Positions 44,239-52,545 of a stretch of 64,000 nt of DNA are shown here, in pieces (within the stretch, counting starts at the first letter, position 1; each line of letters begins with the position of its first letter). The stretch covers positions 1 through 64,000 of the forward strand of contig JBBRSD010000001.1 in NCBI GenBank assembly GCA_038245725.1, read 5' to 3'. A model generated the notes under the pieces. The model was not told the origin of the DNA. It made no database searches and saw only the letters and a list, made by a program, of their open reading frames with translations. The stretch comes from JBBRSD01 sp038245725 (GTDB lineage Bacteria > Actinomycetota > Coriobacteriia > Anaerosomatales > JAAXUF01). The position numbers were made by a program, and so were the translations under genes.

Positions 44239-46773
44239 TCAGTTACCACTCGCGTTCTTGGTCGTCGCGGAAGCCGGCGTCGCTGTCGCCGCAGAACTTC
44301 CGTACGCCTTGCCCAGTACGCCGTCGAGTGTGGGATCGAACTCGACGCGGTCCCCGTTGACGGCGATGACACTTGCGAGCTCGGTGATCGCGCTCTTCTG
44401 CGCCTGCAGGAAGATCGGCTGGACGTAGGCGATGGTGCCTTCGACCGGCAAGACGAGCATGTTGCCGAAGAGCACCGTGCTGCCTGGTTGGTTCCACAGC
44501 GTGAGCTGCTGGGCAATCTTCGGATCCTGGTTGATGCGCGCGCTGACCTGAGCTGCGCCGAGCGTGACGCGGTCCTTTGGCAGCCGGTAGACAGTGCGAT
44601 CGCCATAGACCTGGGGCTCACACGCCGTCGCCATCCAGCCGACGAGGTTGTCGCGGTTGGGAAGCGAGTACGGCTGGAGCAGGTACATGCCCTTGCCGGC
44701 CTTGTCGGGCAGGCTGAGCATCACGTACTGCGGCTGAAGCGGGTTGCCGCTGCTGTCTTTGGGCGTCTGCCAGAGGTCTTCTTTGTTGTAGAAGACCATC
44801 GGGTCGGTCATGTGGTAGGCCCGGTAGACAGACGCTTGCGCCAAGAAGAGCGCCTTCGGCGCGCGGACGTGCTTGGCCACCGATCCCGGGAGCTGGGCGC
44901 CCGGCGTGATGACGGTCTTGAAGATGCGGGCCCAGGCGTCTCGAATGGGGTCGGCGCCGGTCGCGTAGAACTTGATGTCGCCGGTGAGCGCGTCGATGGT
45001 GACCTTCACCGAGTCGCGCAGGTAGTTCGTGCCGTTGGGCAGCGTCTGCGAGTAGGGGTAGTGGTTGCTCGACGTGTAGGCGTCCATGATCCAGACGACG
45101 CGGCCGTCGGCGATGGCGGCGTACGGCGCGTCATACGTCAGCCATGGAGCGATCTTGTTCGCGCGCTGCATGATTCCGCGGTAGAGCAGGATACGGCTGT
45201 CGGGCTTCAGGTAGCGCGAGAAGAGCATCTCGCTTGACCGGAAGCGGATCGTCCACGCCAGCTTGCGCAGGAAGCCGCCAACCGGCACGCCCTCACTGCC
45301 CGGGTAACGGTTGGTGGCGTTGCGCTGACCCGCGGGGTAGTCGAACTCGTTGAGCCCCGTGTTCACCACGACCCAGTCGGTCTGGTCGGGACCGTAGTAG
45401 ATGCGCGGTTCGACCGTGTCGAGCGTCGGGGCTCCCGAGGCCTCTTCGGCGGTGATGCGGGGAGGCACGTCGCCCACGATGAAGTCGGGGAAGCCACTTG
45501 GCGTCGTCTTGCTGGTCGAGCTGATCGCGAGTCCGAAGCCGTGCGTGTAGACGAGGTGGCGGTTGACCCACGTCTGCGCGGTCGCGGGCAAGCCGGTCGG
45601 GTCGATCTCGCGCGCAGCAACGAGAACCTGGTGCAGCGAGCCTCCATAGGCGTAGCGGTCGTAGTCGATAGCTGAGAGCTTGTAGTACGGGCGGATCGTC
45701 TGCAGCTGGTTGAATGCCTGCTTCACCGAGCTCGGCGTCCAGATCGTCGCGTCCTGAAGCGACGTTGCTGCGGCAGCAGAGGCGCTGGGGGTGAGGCTGT
45801 CGAGACCCGGATAGTCCTGGCCCTTCACCCCGGCCAGATCGAAGGCGTTGCGAGTCATCGCGATGTTTCGCGCGATGTACGGCGCTTCCAGCGATGCCTC
45901 GTTGGGGGTGGCGATGTAGGTCTGAACCGCCCACGGCCACACGCTGCCGAGAAGAACGGACGCGGCCGCCAGCACTGCGAATCCGAGGAGTACCGGCTTG
46001 AAGCGCTTGGAGTTCGCGGTCGCGATCAGCGTGGCCGCGACCGCGAGCGAGATGAGCGCGAGAATCACGAGGGCGGGCATCCCAGCATGGACGTCGGCGT
46101 ACGACGCGCCGGCGAAGGGCGTCTCAGCGACCGAGAAGCTCAGCCTCCAGATTGACAGGACGAAGTTCGCGGCAGCCGTGAGCATGAGCAGGCCGCCAAG
46201 GATCGAGAGGGTCCGCTTCAGGCGCCACCAGTGGATGCGGAGGTCGCCTGTGGTGTCCAGGCGAGTCGCGACGAACGCGATGCCGACGAAGGTCACCATC
46301 CCCAGCACCGAGAGGCCCATGAGCCATCGGTTGAACAGTTCGAGTGCGGGCATCGTGAAGACGAAGAACCCGACGTCGAGTCCGAATTGCGGGTCCTTCA
46401 GGCCAAACGGGGACTGCGCGACAGCGAGGCGGAAGACCATCCACTGCTGCGACAACGTCATGCTCATCGCACCTGCGAGCACGAGGCTGGCCAGTGCGGT
46501 GAGGCCGTTGAAGCGGGGCTTCTCGGCAACGGAGCTCCAGGCGGCGCGGGCGCTTGCGAACGTGACCAGGAATCCGACGGCGGTGCACAGGAGCCACACC
46601 GCGGCCTGCGAGCCGTAGCGAACCCAGAAGACGTTCTGCTGGTTGAGGCTCTGGTACCACAGGTAGTCGGTCCAGACGACGTCGATGCCAACGAGCGCTA
46701 CTGCGCCGAGGACGAGCACCGACACTGCACCCAACCACACAGCGAGCTTTCGGGACAGTCGGGCTCGCTTCAT
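44239..46773 (-). CDS. UPF0182 family membrane protein
   Basis: 844 residues. Seven or so membrane segments occupy residues 1-290, starting LAVWLGAVSVLVLGAVALVGIDVVW with the typical WTDYLWYQSL loop. A ~500-residue extracytoplasmic domain follows (YIARNIAMTRNAFDL, GLPATAQTWVNRHLVYTHGFG, RIYYGPDQTDWVVV, YLRDSVKVTIDALTG), as in UPF0182 proteins of actinobacteria and cyanobacteria. The C-terminal ~40 residues are Ala/Thr-rich. The function of the family is unknown. Its position between the TagGH exporter and the TarS-like transferase, all on one strand, suggests a role in envelope polymer assembly or ligation. Confidence 0.88.
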   Translation of the reverse strand: MKRARLSRKLAVWLGAVSVLVLGAVALVGIDVVWTDYLWYQSLNQQNVFWVRYGSQAAVWLLCTAVGFLVTFASARAAWSSVAEKPRFNGLTALASLVLAGAMSMTLSQQWMVFRLAVAQSPFGLKDPQFGLDVGFFVFTMPALELFNRWLMGLSVLGMVTFVGIAFVATRLDTTGDLRIHWWRLKRTLSILGGLLMLTAAANFVLSIWRLSFSVAETPFAGASYADVHAGMPALVILALISLAVAATLIATANSKRFKPVLLGFAVLAAASVLLGSVWPWAVQTYIATPNEASLEAPYIARNIAMTRNAFDLAGVKGQDYPGLDSLTPSASAAAATSLQDATIWTPSSVKQAFNQLQTIRPYYKLSAIDYDRYAYGGSLHQVLVAAREIDPTGLPATAQTWVNRHLVYTHGFGLAISSTSKTTPSGFPDFIVGDVPPRITAEEASGAPTLDTVEPRIYYGPDQTDWVVVNTGLNEFDYPAGQRNATNRYPGSEGVPVGGFLRKLAWTIRFRSSEMLFSRYLKPDSRILLYRGIMQRANKIAPWLTYDAPYAAIADGRVVWIMDAYTSSNHYPYSQTLPNGTNYLRDSVKVTIDALTGDIKFYATGADPIRDAWARIFKTVITPGAQLPGSVAKHVRAPKALFLAQASVYRAYHMTDPMVFYNKEDLWQTPKDSSGNPLQPQYVMLSLPDKAGKGMYLLQPYSLPNRDNLVGWMATACEPQVYGDRTVYRLPKDRVTLGAAQVSARINQDPKIAQQLTLWNQPGSTVLFGNMLVLPVEGTIAYVQPIFLQAQKSAITELASVIAVNGDRVEFDPTLDGVLGKAYGSSAATATPASATTKNASGN

Positions 46774-46813
46774 TGCGCTCCAATCGATGACACGCCGACC
46801 ACTGCTGCGGTCA

Positions 46814-48046
46814 TCATGACCGAACCGCGTCGGCCGGGGTCTGTTCGTCGTTCATGATCTCGTAGTCGATGTGCGTGATGCCGGTGCCGACGAAGCTGCG
46901 CTGCTCGATCGTGATGGACCGGCTGCGCGAGTGGTTGATGTAGAAGCCCGCGTCGTTGTTCCAAAGCTCGCCCGAGAGCTGGTACTTCCCGCCCAGCAGC
47001 TTCGGGTTCTTGAGGCGCACCTTGAGGTGGTGCATGCCGATCTCGGACTTGAGCGCGTTGTCGGGGCTCTGCTTGTCGGACATGAAGATCTCGAGACCTT
47101 CCGAGTTCGTCAGCGTGTAGCAGAACGTGAGACGGTCGATGCGCCGCTTCACCTGGTAGTCGAACTCGAAGAAGATATCGCCGCCGTAGTCGAATGAAGA
47201 GGTCTTCTCACCTTCGCCGTTGAACATGCGGAAGCCCTTCATCTCGAGGATGTCGGCTTTCGCGACGGCCACGTCCTCGTCGGGGTGCTCTTCCTGGTGC
47301 TTCTGGCGAAGGCGCGCCCTCTCCTGCTTGAGGAACTCCTCGTAGGCGAGCACTACGGGTCCGAGATCGCCCTGCTCCATCACGACGCCCTCGTTGATCC
47401 AGACCGCCTTGGTGCAAAACGCCTTGACCGTGAAGAGCGAGTGGCTGACGAATAGGATCGTCTTGCCCTGCTGGCGGAACTCCTGCATCTTCTCGATGCA
47501 TTTGAGTTTGAAGATGTCGTCGCCGACAGCGAGTACCTCATCGACGATGAGGATGTCGGGATCGACGCTCACCGAGACCGCGAAGCCGAGGCGCGCTTTC
47601 ATGCCGCTCGAGTAGGTGCGGACCGGCTGGTTGATGTGTTCGCCGATATCGGCGAAGCGGATGATCTCGTCCTTGCGCGCGTCGGCCTCCTCGCGGGGGA
47701 TACCGAGTGCGAGCGCGCGCAGGTAGATGTTCTCGATGCCGGTGAGCTGCTGATCGAAGCCGGCCGTCAGCTCGAGCATCGCCGAGATGCGACCGTCGAT
47801 CTCGACTGTGCCGCTGGTCTGGGTGGCGACGCCGGTGATGATCTTGAGGAGTGTGGACTTTCCGGACCCGTTCTTGCCGAGGATGGCGATGACGTCACCC
47901 TTCGGAAAGTCCAGCGTCACGTTCTTCAGCGCCGTGAACTTCTTGGCGCCGCTGTCCTTGCGAAACGGCGCCAAGGCGCGGGAGAGCGAGGACTGGTAGA
48001 TCTTGTAGGTCTTGGTCAGGTTCTTGACGCAGATCGCGTTGCTCAA
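46814..48046 (-). CDS. tagH: TagH-type ABC ATPase of teichoic acid export, with Wzt-like C-terminal domain
   Basis: 410 residues starting at TTG 48046, with GGAGAG eight bases before it; the open frame reaches 48190 but overlaps the permease gene. It has Walker A GKNGSGKST, signature YSSGMKARLGFAVS, Walker B ILIVDEVLAVGD and H-loop VSHS. Residues ~250-410 form a beta-sandwich-like tail (FFEFDYQVKRRIDRLTFCYTLTN, LGGKYQLSGELWNND), similar in position to the Wzt carbohydrate-recognition domain. It drives export of the polymer through TagG. Confidence 0.88.
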   Translation of the reverse strand: MSNAICVKNLTKTYKIYQSSLSRALAPFRKDSGAKKFTALKNVTLDFPKGDVIAILGKNGSGKSTLLKIITGVATQTSGTVEIDGRISAMLELTAGFDQQLTGIENIYLRALALGIPREEADARKDEIIRFADIGEHINQPVRTYSSGMKARLGFAVSVSVDPDILIVDEVLAVGDDIFKLKCIEKMQEFRQQGKTILFVSHSLFTVKAFCTKAVWINEGVVMEQGDLGPVVLAYEEFLKQERARLRQKHQEEHPDEDVAVAKADILEMKGFRMFNGEGEKTSSFDYGGDIFFEFDYQVKRRIDRLTFCYTLTNSEGLEIFMSDKQSPDNALKSEIGMHHLKVRLKNPKLLGGKYQLSGELWNNDAGFYINHSRSRSITIEQRSFVGTGITHIDYEIMNDEQTPADAVRS

Positions 48047-48059
48047 TAGTGGGTCTCTC

Positions 48060-48878
48060 CTAGAGAACGTCGGCGAATTCTGGCTCGAGCTTAGTGAACA
48101 CGTAGCTCGCCAACGCGGCCATGATGACCATAACGGCCCAGAAATAAATCGTGTACTGCCAATCCTGGAAGAACCAGCGCTGGCTGACAAAGGTGTTCCG
48201 ATAGCCCGCGATGATGTAGCCGATCGGGTTGCTCAAGATGACCTGCTTGAGCGGCGAGCCGATATTGTCGGCGGTCCAGAGCACAGGCGTGAGCCAGAAG
48301 AGCAGCGTGAGCAGGGACTTGACCGCTTGGAGCACGTCTTGGCTCATGGCCGTGAGCGCAGAAAGCAGCATCGCCATCACCGCACTGAAAGCGAGGCAGC
48401 ACAGTAAGTAGTAGGGGAGCTGCAAGAAGTAGATGCTCAACCCGAACCCAGAGACGATGAAGACCGCGGTGGTAAGGCACATCATCATCAGGTGAACGAA
48501 GAAGAGCGAGAGTACCTCAGAGATGGGCAGGGTCGCGACCGGGTAGACCATCTTGGTGACGAAGTGCGTGTTCGAACGCACCGCCGCACCGCCGATCGTC
48601 ATTGCATCGGAGATGTAGAACCACGGCATGATGCCCGGGATGAGCCATAGGATGTAGGGAACGGCCCCCATCGGCCTACTGCCCCGAATGCCGATCGTCA
48701 TGGCGAACCAGTAAGCGAAGACGAAGATGATCGGCTTGACGAGCGCCCAAGCCACCCCAAGTGCGGAGCCGCTGTAGCGTTTCGTTAGTGTGACCTGCGC
48801 CATCGCATAGGTTCGCGTGAGGTTCTTTGCGTTGATATCAACGAGGCGGAGGAAGTCCTCCACTATTCCGTTCAGCAC
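48060..48878 (-). CDS. tagG: TagG-type ABC-2 permease for teichoic acid or polysaccharide export
   Basis: 272 residues starting at GTG 48878 with AGGAG seven bases upstream. It has the ABC-2 layout: an N-terminal amphipathic segment with LTKRYSGSALGVAWALVKPIIFVFAYW, six membrane helices, and the late motif LTLLFWLTPVLWTADNI then SNPIGYIIAGYRNTFV, typical of TagG/Wzm/RfbA proteins. It begins the six-gene minus-strand operon 48878-38451. The tagH start is 13 bp after its stop. Confidence 0.9.
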   Translation of the reverse strand: MLNGIVEDFLRLVDINAKNLTRTYAMAQVTLTKRYSGSALGVAWALVKPIIFVFAYWFAMTIGIRGSRPMGAVPYILWLIPGIMPWFYISDAMTIGGAAVRSNTHFVTKMVYPVATLPISEVLSLFFVHLMMMCLTTAVFIVSGFGLSIYFLQLPYYLLCCLAFSAVMAMLLSALTAMSQDVLQAVKSLLTLLFWLTPVLWTADNIGSPLKQVILSNPIGYIIAGYRNTFVSQRWFFQDWQYTIYFWAVMVIMAALASYVFTKLEPEFADVL

Positions 48879-49152
48879 TCAGTTGCTCCTAGGCTTTGCT
48901 ATCGGCCGTGCGCCCACAACGCGTCAGTATGGCATTGTTGGCAACAACGTCACGCGCAAGCGTTGCGATTTCGTGCCCAAAACACATTTGCCGGGCGTCG
49001 CTTCATGCGTGTTCCAGTTTAACTCACTCGCCATGCACGCCGCCTGATACGCAGGCACGAGTGCTGCCGTCGCCCGAGCGATGCCATAATTTACCTATGC
49101 TATCATTTGGCCGTCTGCGACAAAGTGAGACGACCTTGAAGGAAGTCTGAAC
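48879..49152. promoter_or_regulatory. Divergent promoter region between tagG and the NeuB-like gene
   Basis: 274 bp with reduced GC. AT-rich candidates near 49085-49110 (CATAAT, TATGCT, TATCAT) could form the plus-strand -10, but no -35 is well placed. No ORF with a ribosome site was found in it. AAGGAAG lies about nine bases before ATG 49153. Confidence 0.4.
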
Positions 49153-50025
49153 ATGACGTACCGGGAACCCCACATCATCGCCGAGGTCGGCTGCAATCAT
49201 CGTGGCGAGATGGAAATCGCGCACGAGATGATCAAGACAGCAGCCATCTACTGCAAAGTCGATTCGGTCAAGTTCCAGAAGCGCAACAACAAGGAACTGC
49301 TGACTCCAGAGCAGTACAGCACGCCGCACCCCAACCCAGGCAACTCGTACGGTGACACCTACGGCGCTCACCGCGAGTACCTGGAGCTCGATGTCGACCA
49401 GCACCGTCAGTTGAAGACGTGGTGCGAGGAGTATGGCCTCATCTACAGCACCTCGGTCTGGGACCTGACTTCAGCGCAGGAGATAGCTTCGCTCGAGCCT
49501 CTGACCATCAAGATCCCATCTGCGTGCAACACGCACTTCGAGATGCTTGAGTGGCTCTGCCGCAACTACGACGGCGAGGTTCAGGTGTCCGTGGGCATGA
49601 CCACACTGGCCGAGGAGAAGCAGATCGTCGATCTGTTCATGCGCGAGGACCGGGCCAAGGACCTCGTGTTGTTCAGTTGCACCTCGGGCTATCCGGTTCC
49701 CTTCGAAGACATCTCCTTGCTGGAGATCACGCGGCTTCGAGGGGCGTACGGGGATGTCGTCAAGCAGATCGGATTCTCCGGTCACCATCTCGGCATCGCC
49801 GCCGACGTCGCGGCGTACACCCTCGGTGCGCCGATGATCGAGCGCCACTACACGCTCGACCGTACGTGGAAGGGTACCGACCACGCGGCCTCTCTCGAGC
49901 CCGAAGGGTTGCGCAGGCTCAAGCGCGACCTCGAGGCGGTGCACAGCGCTCTGACGTACAAATCGTCTGAGATCCTCGACATCGAAGCGGTTCAGAGGGA
50001 AAAACTGAAGTATCGGAGCGTCTGA
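49153..50025 (+). CDS. NeuB-family nonulosonate synthase lacking the C-terminal SAF domain
   Basis: 290 residues. It has the NeuB TIM-barrel signature series: IIAEVGCNHRGEMEIAHEMI, VDSVKFQKR, TSVWDLTSA, KIPSACNTHFEML, VSVGMTTLAE, SCTSGYPVPFEDISL and GFSGHHLGIAADVAAYTLGA. ERHYTLDRTWKGTDHAASLEPE closes the series. These enzymes condense phosphoenolpyruvate with a six-carbon sugar to make sialic-acid-like nine-carbon acids. Typical members have ~340-350 residues with a C-terminal antifreeze-like SAF domain, which is absent here. The next gene is two bases away and activates the product with CMP. Confidence 0.85.
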   Translation: MTYREPHIIAEVGCNHRGEMEIAHEMIKTAAIYCKVDSVKFQKRNNKELLTPEQYSTPHPNPGNSYGDTYGAHREYLELDVDQHRQLKTWCEEYGLIYSTSVWDLTSAQEIASLEPLTIKIPSACNTHFEMLEWLCRNYDGEVQVSVGMTTLAEEKQIVDLFMREDRAKDLVLFSCTSGYPVPFEDISLLEITRLRGAYGDVVKQIGFSGHHLGIAADVAAYTLGAPMIERHYTLDRTWKGTDHAASLEPEGLRRLKRDLEAVHSALTYKSSEILDIEAVQREKLKYRSV

Positions 50026-50027
50026 CC

Positions 50028-51227
50028 TTGGGCATTCCTTACGTCGCTTTCATTCCGGTACGCGGGGGAAGCAAGTCCATTCCGCTCAAGAACGTCCGAG
50101 AGATGGCCGGCAAGCCACTCGTGTTGTGGGCGCTTGACGCGGCCGACGAGTGCGAGGGCATTTCGCGCATCGTGATCTCGACCGATTCTCCCGAGATCGC
50201 GAAGGTGGTCGCCGAGCACGGCTCGGCGAAGATTGAAATACACCATCGGTCAGCGCAGAGCGCAACTGACACCGCCAGCACCGAGGCGGTCATGCTCGAG
50301 TACGCGCGTGAGAACGACGACTTCGAGAACATGGTGCTAATCCAAGCGACTTCCCCGCTCCTGACCGGCGAAGACCTCGCTCGAGGAATCGAGAAGTTCG
50401 AGACCGGCCGCTACGATTCACTCCTTTCGGTCGTTCGCCAGAAGCGCTTCGTCTGGGAGGAAAGGGACGGCCTCGGCTCGCCCTCGAACTACGATGTCCG
50501 CTCGCGGCCACGTCGGCAGGAGTTCGACGGGTTTCTCGTCGAGAACGGCGCCTTCTACATCACCCCGAGGTCGGCGCTGCTCGAAACAGAGTCCCGGCTC
50601 GCCGGCAGGATCGGGCTGCTCGAGATGGACGAGGCCAGCTACTACGAGATCGACGAGCCCTCAGACTGGCTCGTTGTCGAACGCCTGTTGCTCCGGCGAG
50701 GCCAAGGCGTCTCGCCGGTCGATACCGGCTCCTCGGCGACAGAGCTGCCTGATCTTTCGGGCATCAAGGCGCTCTTCACGGACTGCGACGGCGTCCTCAC
50801 CGACGGCTGCATGTACTACTCGGAGACCGGAGACGAACTCAAGAAGTTCCATACGAGGGACGGCATGGGTTTCGCCCTGCTTCGGGAGCGCGGCATCGTC
50901 GGCGGCATCATCACGAGCGAGTCGGTCGACCTCGTTCGTCGCCGAGCCGAGAAGCTTGGTCTCGAGGAGCTGCATCTCGGGGTCAAGGACAAGCTCTCGG
51001 TAGTCGAGGGGCTGTGTGAGAAGTACGCGATCACCCTCGACGAGATCGCCTACATCGGAGACGACGTCATGGATCTGCCGGTGATCGAGGCGGTGGGTTT
51101 CGGCTGTAGCGTGAGCGACGGCATGGGGTCGGTCCGTGAAGTGGCTCGCTACGTCACGAAAGCCAAGGGCGGAGAAGGCGCGATCCGCGAGGTCGCGGAG
51201 CTCATTCTGGCGGCGCCCAAAGGCTGA
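50028..51227 (+). CDS. CMP-nonulosonate synthetase fused to a KdsC-like HAD phosphatase
   Basis: 399 residues starting at TTG 50028 behind GGAG. Residues ~1-235 are an acylneuraminate cytidylyltransferase (FIPVRGGSKSIPLKNVREMAGKPL, VLIQATSPLLTGED, ENGAFYITPRSALLE). Residues ~245-395 are a HAD phosphatase of the KdsC type (ALFTDCDGVLTDGCMYYSETG, FHTRDGMGFALLRERGI, YIGDDVMDLPVIEAVG, SDGMGSVREVARYV). The same fusion order occurs in vertebrate-type CMAS proteins. It could dephosphorylate a nonulosonate 9-phosphate and then couple it to CMP. Confidence 0.9.
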   Translation: MGIPYVAFIPVRGGSKSIPLKNVREMAGKPLVLWALDAADECEGISRIVISTDSPEIAKVVAEHGSAKIEIHHRSAQSATDTASTEAVMLEYARENDDFENMVLIQATSPLLTGEDLARGIEKFETGRYDSLLSVVRQKRFVWEERDGLGSPSNYDVRSRPRRQEFDGFLVENGAFYITPRSALLETESRLAGRIGLLEMDEASYYEIDEPSDWLVVERLLLRRGQGVSPVDTGSSATELPDLSGIKALFTDCDGVLTDGCMYYSETGDELKKFHTRDGMGFALLRERGIVGGIITSESVDLVRRRAEKLGLEELHLGVKDKLSVVEGLCEKYAITLDEIAYIGDDVMDLPVIEAVGFGCSVSDGMGSVREVARYVTKAKGGEGAIREVAELILAAPKG

Positions 51228-51234
51228 CGTCGGC

Positions 51235-52443
51235 CTAGAACTGGCGGACGTCGGACACGTCGAGGAACACCTCGAGGTCGCGGTTGAACTCCGCGAGAAC
51301 GCGCTTGGAGACTTCGTACTCCTCGGATTCCGCGAGCTCTCGGAAGCGCGACCCGATGCTGACGATCTCGACATCCGAGAAGAAGGCCCTGCCATACATC
51401 AGCGAGGTCGACGTCAGCCCGATCACTTGCTTGGTCTTGCCGGCCATCATGAGCTCTTCGACCGGGACCGCCTGGATCTCGTCGGGGCTGAGCACATTGA
51501 GCTTCGGGTACTTCTGCAGTGCTTCGTCCCACGCCCGCGCTAGGCGCGATCTGTCCTCACGCGGATGGAGTTTGAAGTACACCTTCTCGACACCCATCTC
51601 GCTTAGGATGTGGAAGACGATCTCGAAGTACTGGTCAGGGGTTATGTACTTCTGGCTGACGAAGACCACGGCGTCGTCTTCGATCGCGGCGAGCGCCTCG
51701 GGAGACGCCGTCGGCTCCAGCGCGAAACCCAACTTCTCCACGCGATCGATCGTGACGTCGCCGGAGTGGATCTTCTCGGGGAAGTAGACGTGGGCGGTGT
51801 CGAAGTGCGTGATGGAGCCGTACCGGTATCGCTTCTCGACGAGCAGCTTCGTCATCACGTTGCGCCGCAGCTCGAAGAGGTCCGTGCGAAAGGCCCACGA
51901 GAACAGCGTTGCAATCAAGATGGCGAACGACTTGGTTGCATGTATGGAGGCGCGCACGCAGTTGCGCGCACGGTGCTTGACGTCGGACCACTCGGCCATC
52001 ATGTCCTTCGAGTAGTTCCCGTGGCCGGCTATGGAATATGTGCCGAGGCCCTCTTCGAGGAGACCCAGCGTCACCGAAAGGCGCTTGTCTTCGATGACGC
52101 GCTGGAAAAGGCTGTAGTAGTTGTCGACGTTGCACAGGTGCAGGTGGCGGACGTTCTTCTCGGCCATCCCGGTCATGAGCTCTTCGATCTGGCGGTAGAT
52201 GATCCGGTTCTTGCGCCGGCCCTGGACGAGAGGGCGATCGGGCTGCCGGATGAAGACGACCTCGTCGAAGAGGTCGCGTTTGATGTACGTGTCGATGTTG
52301 GCGGACAGCACGGGGTTGGCTTCGGTGTAGAGCACCGCCAGATGGTTCTCGGTCGCCCCGAAGTCCCGGATGAAGGTCTGCACGTTGCGCACCTGACCCA
52401 GCCGAGACACCACAAACAGGTTTCCTCGCACCCTCTGACACAC
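51235..52443 (-). CDS. Polysialyltransferase-like GT-B glycosyltransferase
   Basis: Up to 402 residues; the first codon is GTG and the exact start is unsure because GGGAGG abuts it. Late motifs KVYFKLHPREDRSR (HP) and VIGLTSTSLMYGRAFF (the S/T-S triplet) match bacterial sialyl/polysialyltransferases (GT52/GT38-like families). It starts NLFVVSRLGQVRNVQTFIRD and contains LHLCNVDNYYSLFQRV. It converges (7 bp) on the CMP-nonulosonate synthetase gene, whose product would be its donor. It is the third gene of a minus-strand operon with two TagF-type enzymes. Confidence 0.75.
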   Translation of the reverse strand: MCQRVRGNLFVVSRLGQVRNVQTFIRDFGATENHLAVLYTEANPVLSANIDTYIKRDLFDEVVFIRQPDRPLVQGRRKNRIIYRQIEELMTGMAEKNVRHLHLCNVDNYYSLFQRVIEDKRLSVTLGLLEEGLGTYSIAGHGNYSKDMMAEWSDVKHRARNCVRASIHATKSFAILIATLFSWAFRTDLFELRRNVMTKLLVEKRYRYGSITHFDTAHVYFPEKIHSGDVTIDRVEKLGFALEPTASPEALAAIEDDAVVFVSQKYITPDQYFEIVFHILSEMGVEKVYFKLHPREDRSRLARAWDEALQKYPKLNVLSPDEIQAVPVEELMMAGKTKQVIGLTSTSLMYGRAFFSDVEIVSIGSRFRELAESEEYEVSKRVLAEFNRDLEVFLDVSDVRQF

Positions 52444-52545
52444 CCTCCCGCCGCCTGTCCGCGGCTCACTCGCGCTCTGTCTCAGTCCCGCAGCATCATA
52501 CCCCAGGGCTCCGACGCGGCCCTTCGAGCGCGGCGGCGACGGGCG

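Noticed and set aside
43834..45237. A 467-codon plus-strand ORF across the GT2 and UPF0182 genes
   Set aside because: It is antisense to two well-supported genes and has no domain signal.
48047..48190. ATG-initiated start of tagH at 48190
   Set aside because: The extra residues overlap tagG and are not like TagH. A TTG at 48046 with GGAGAG at eight bases fits better.
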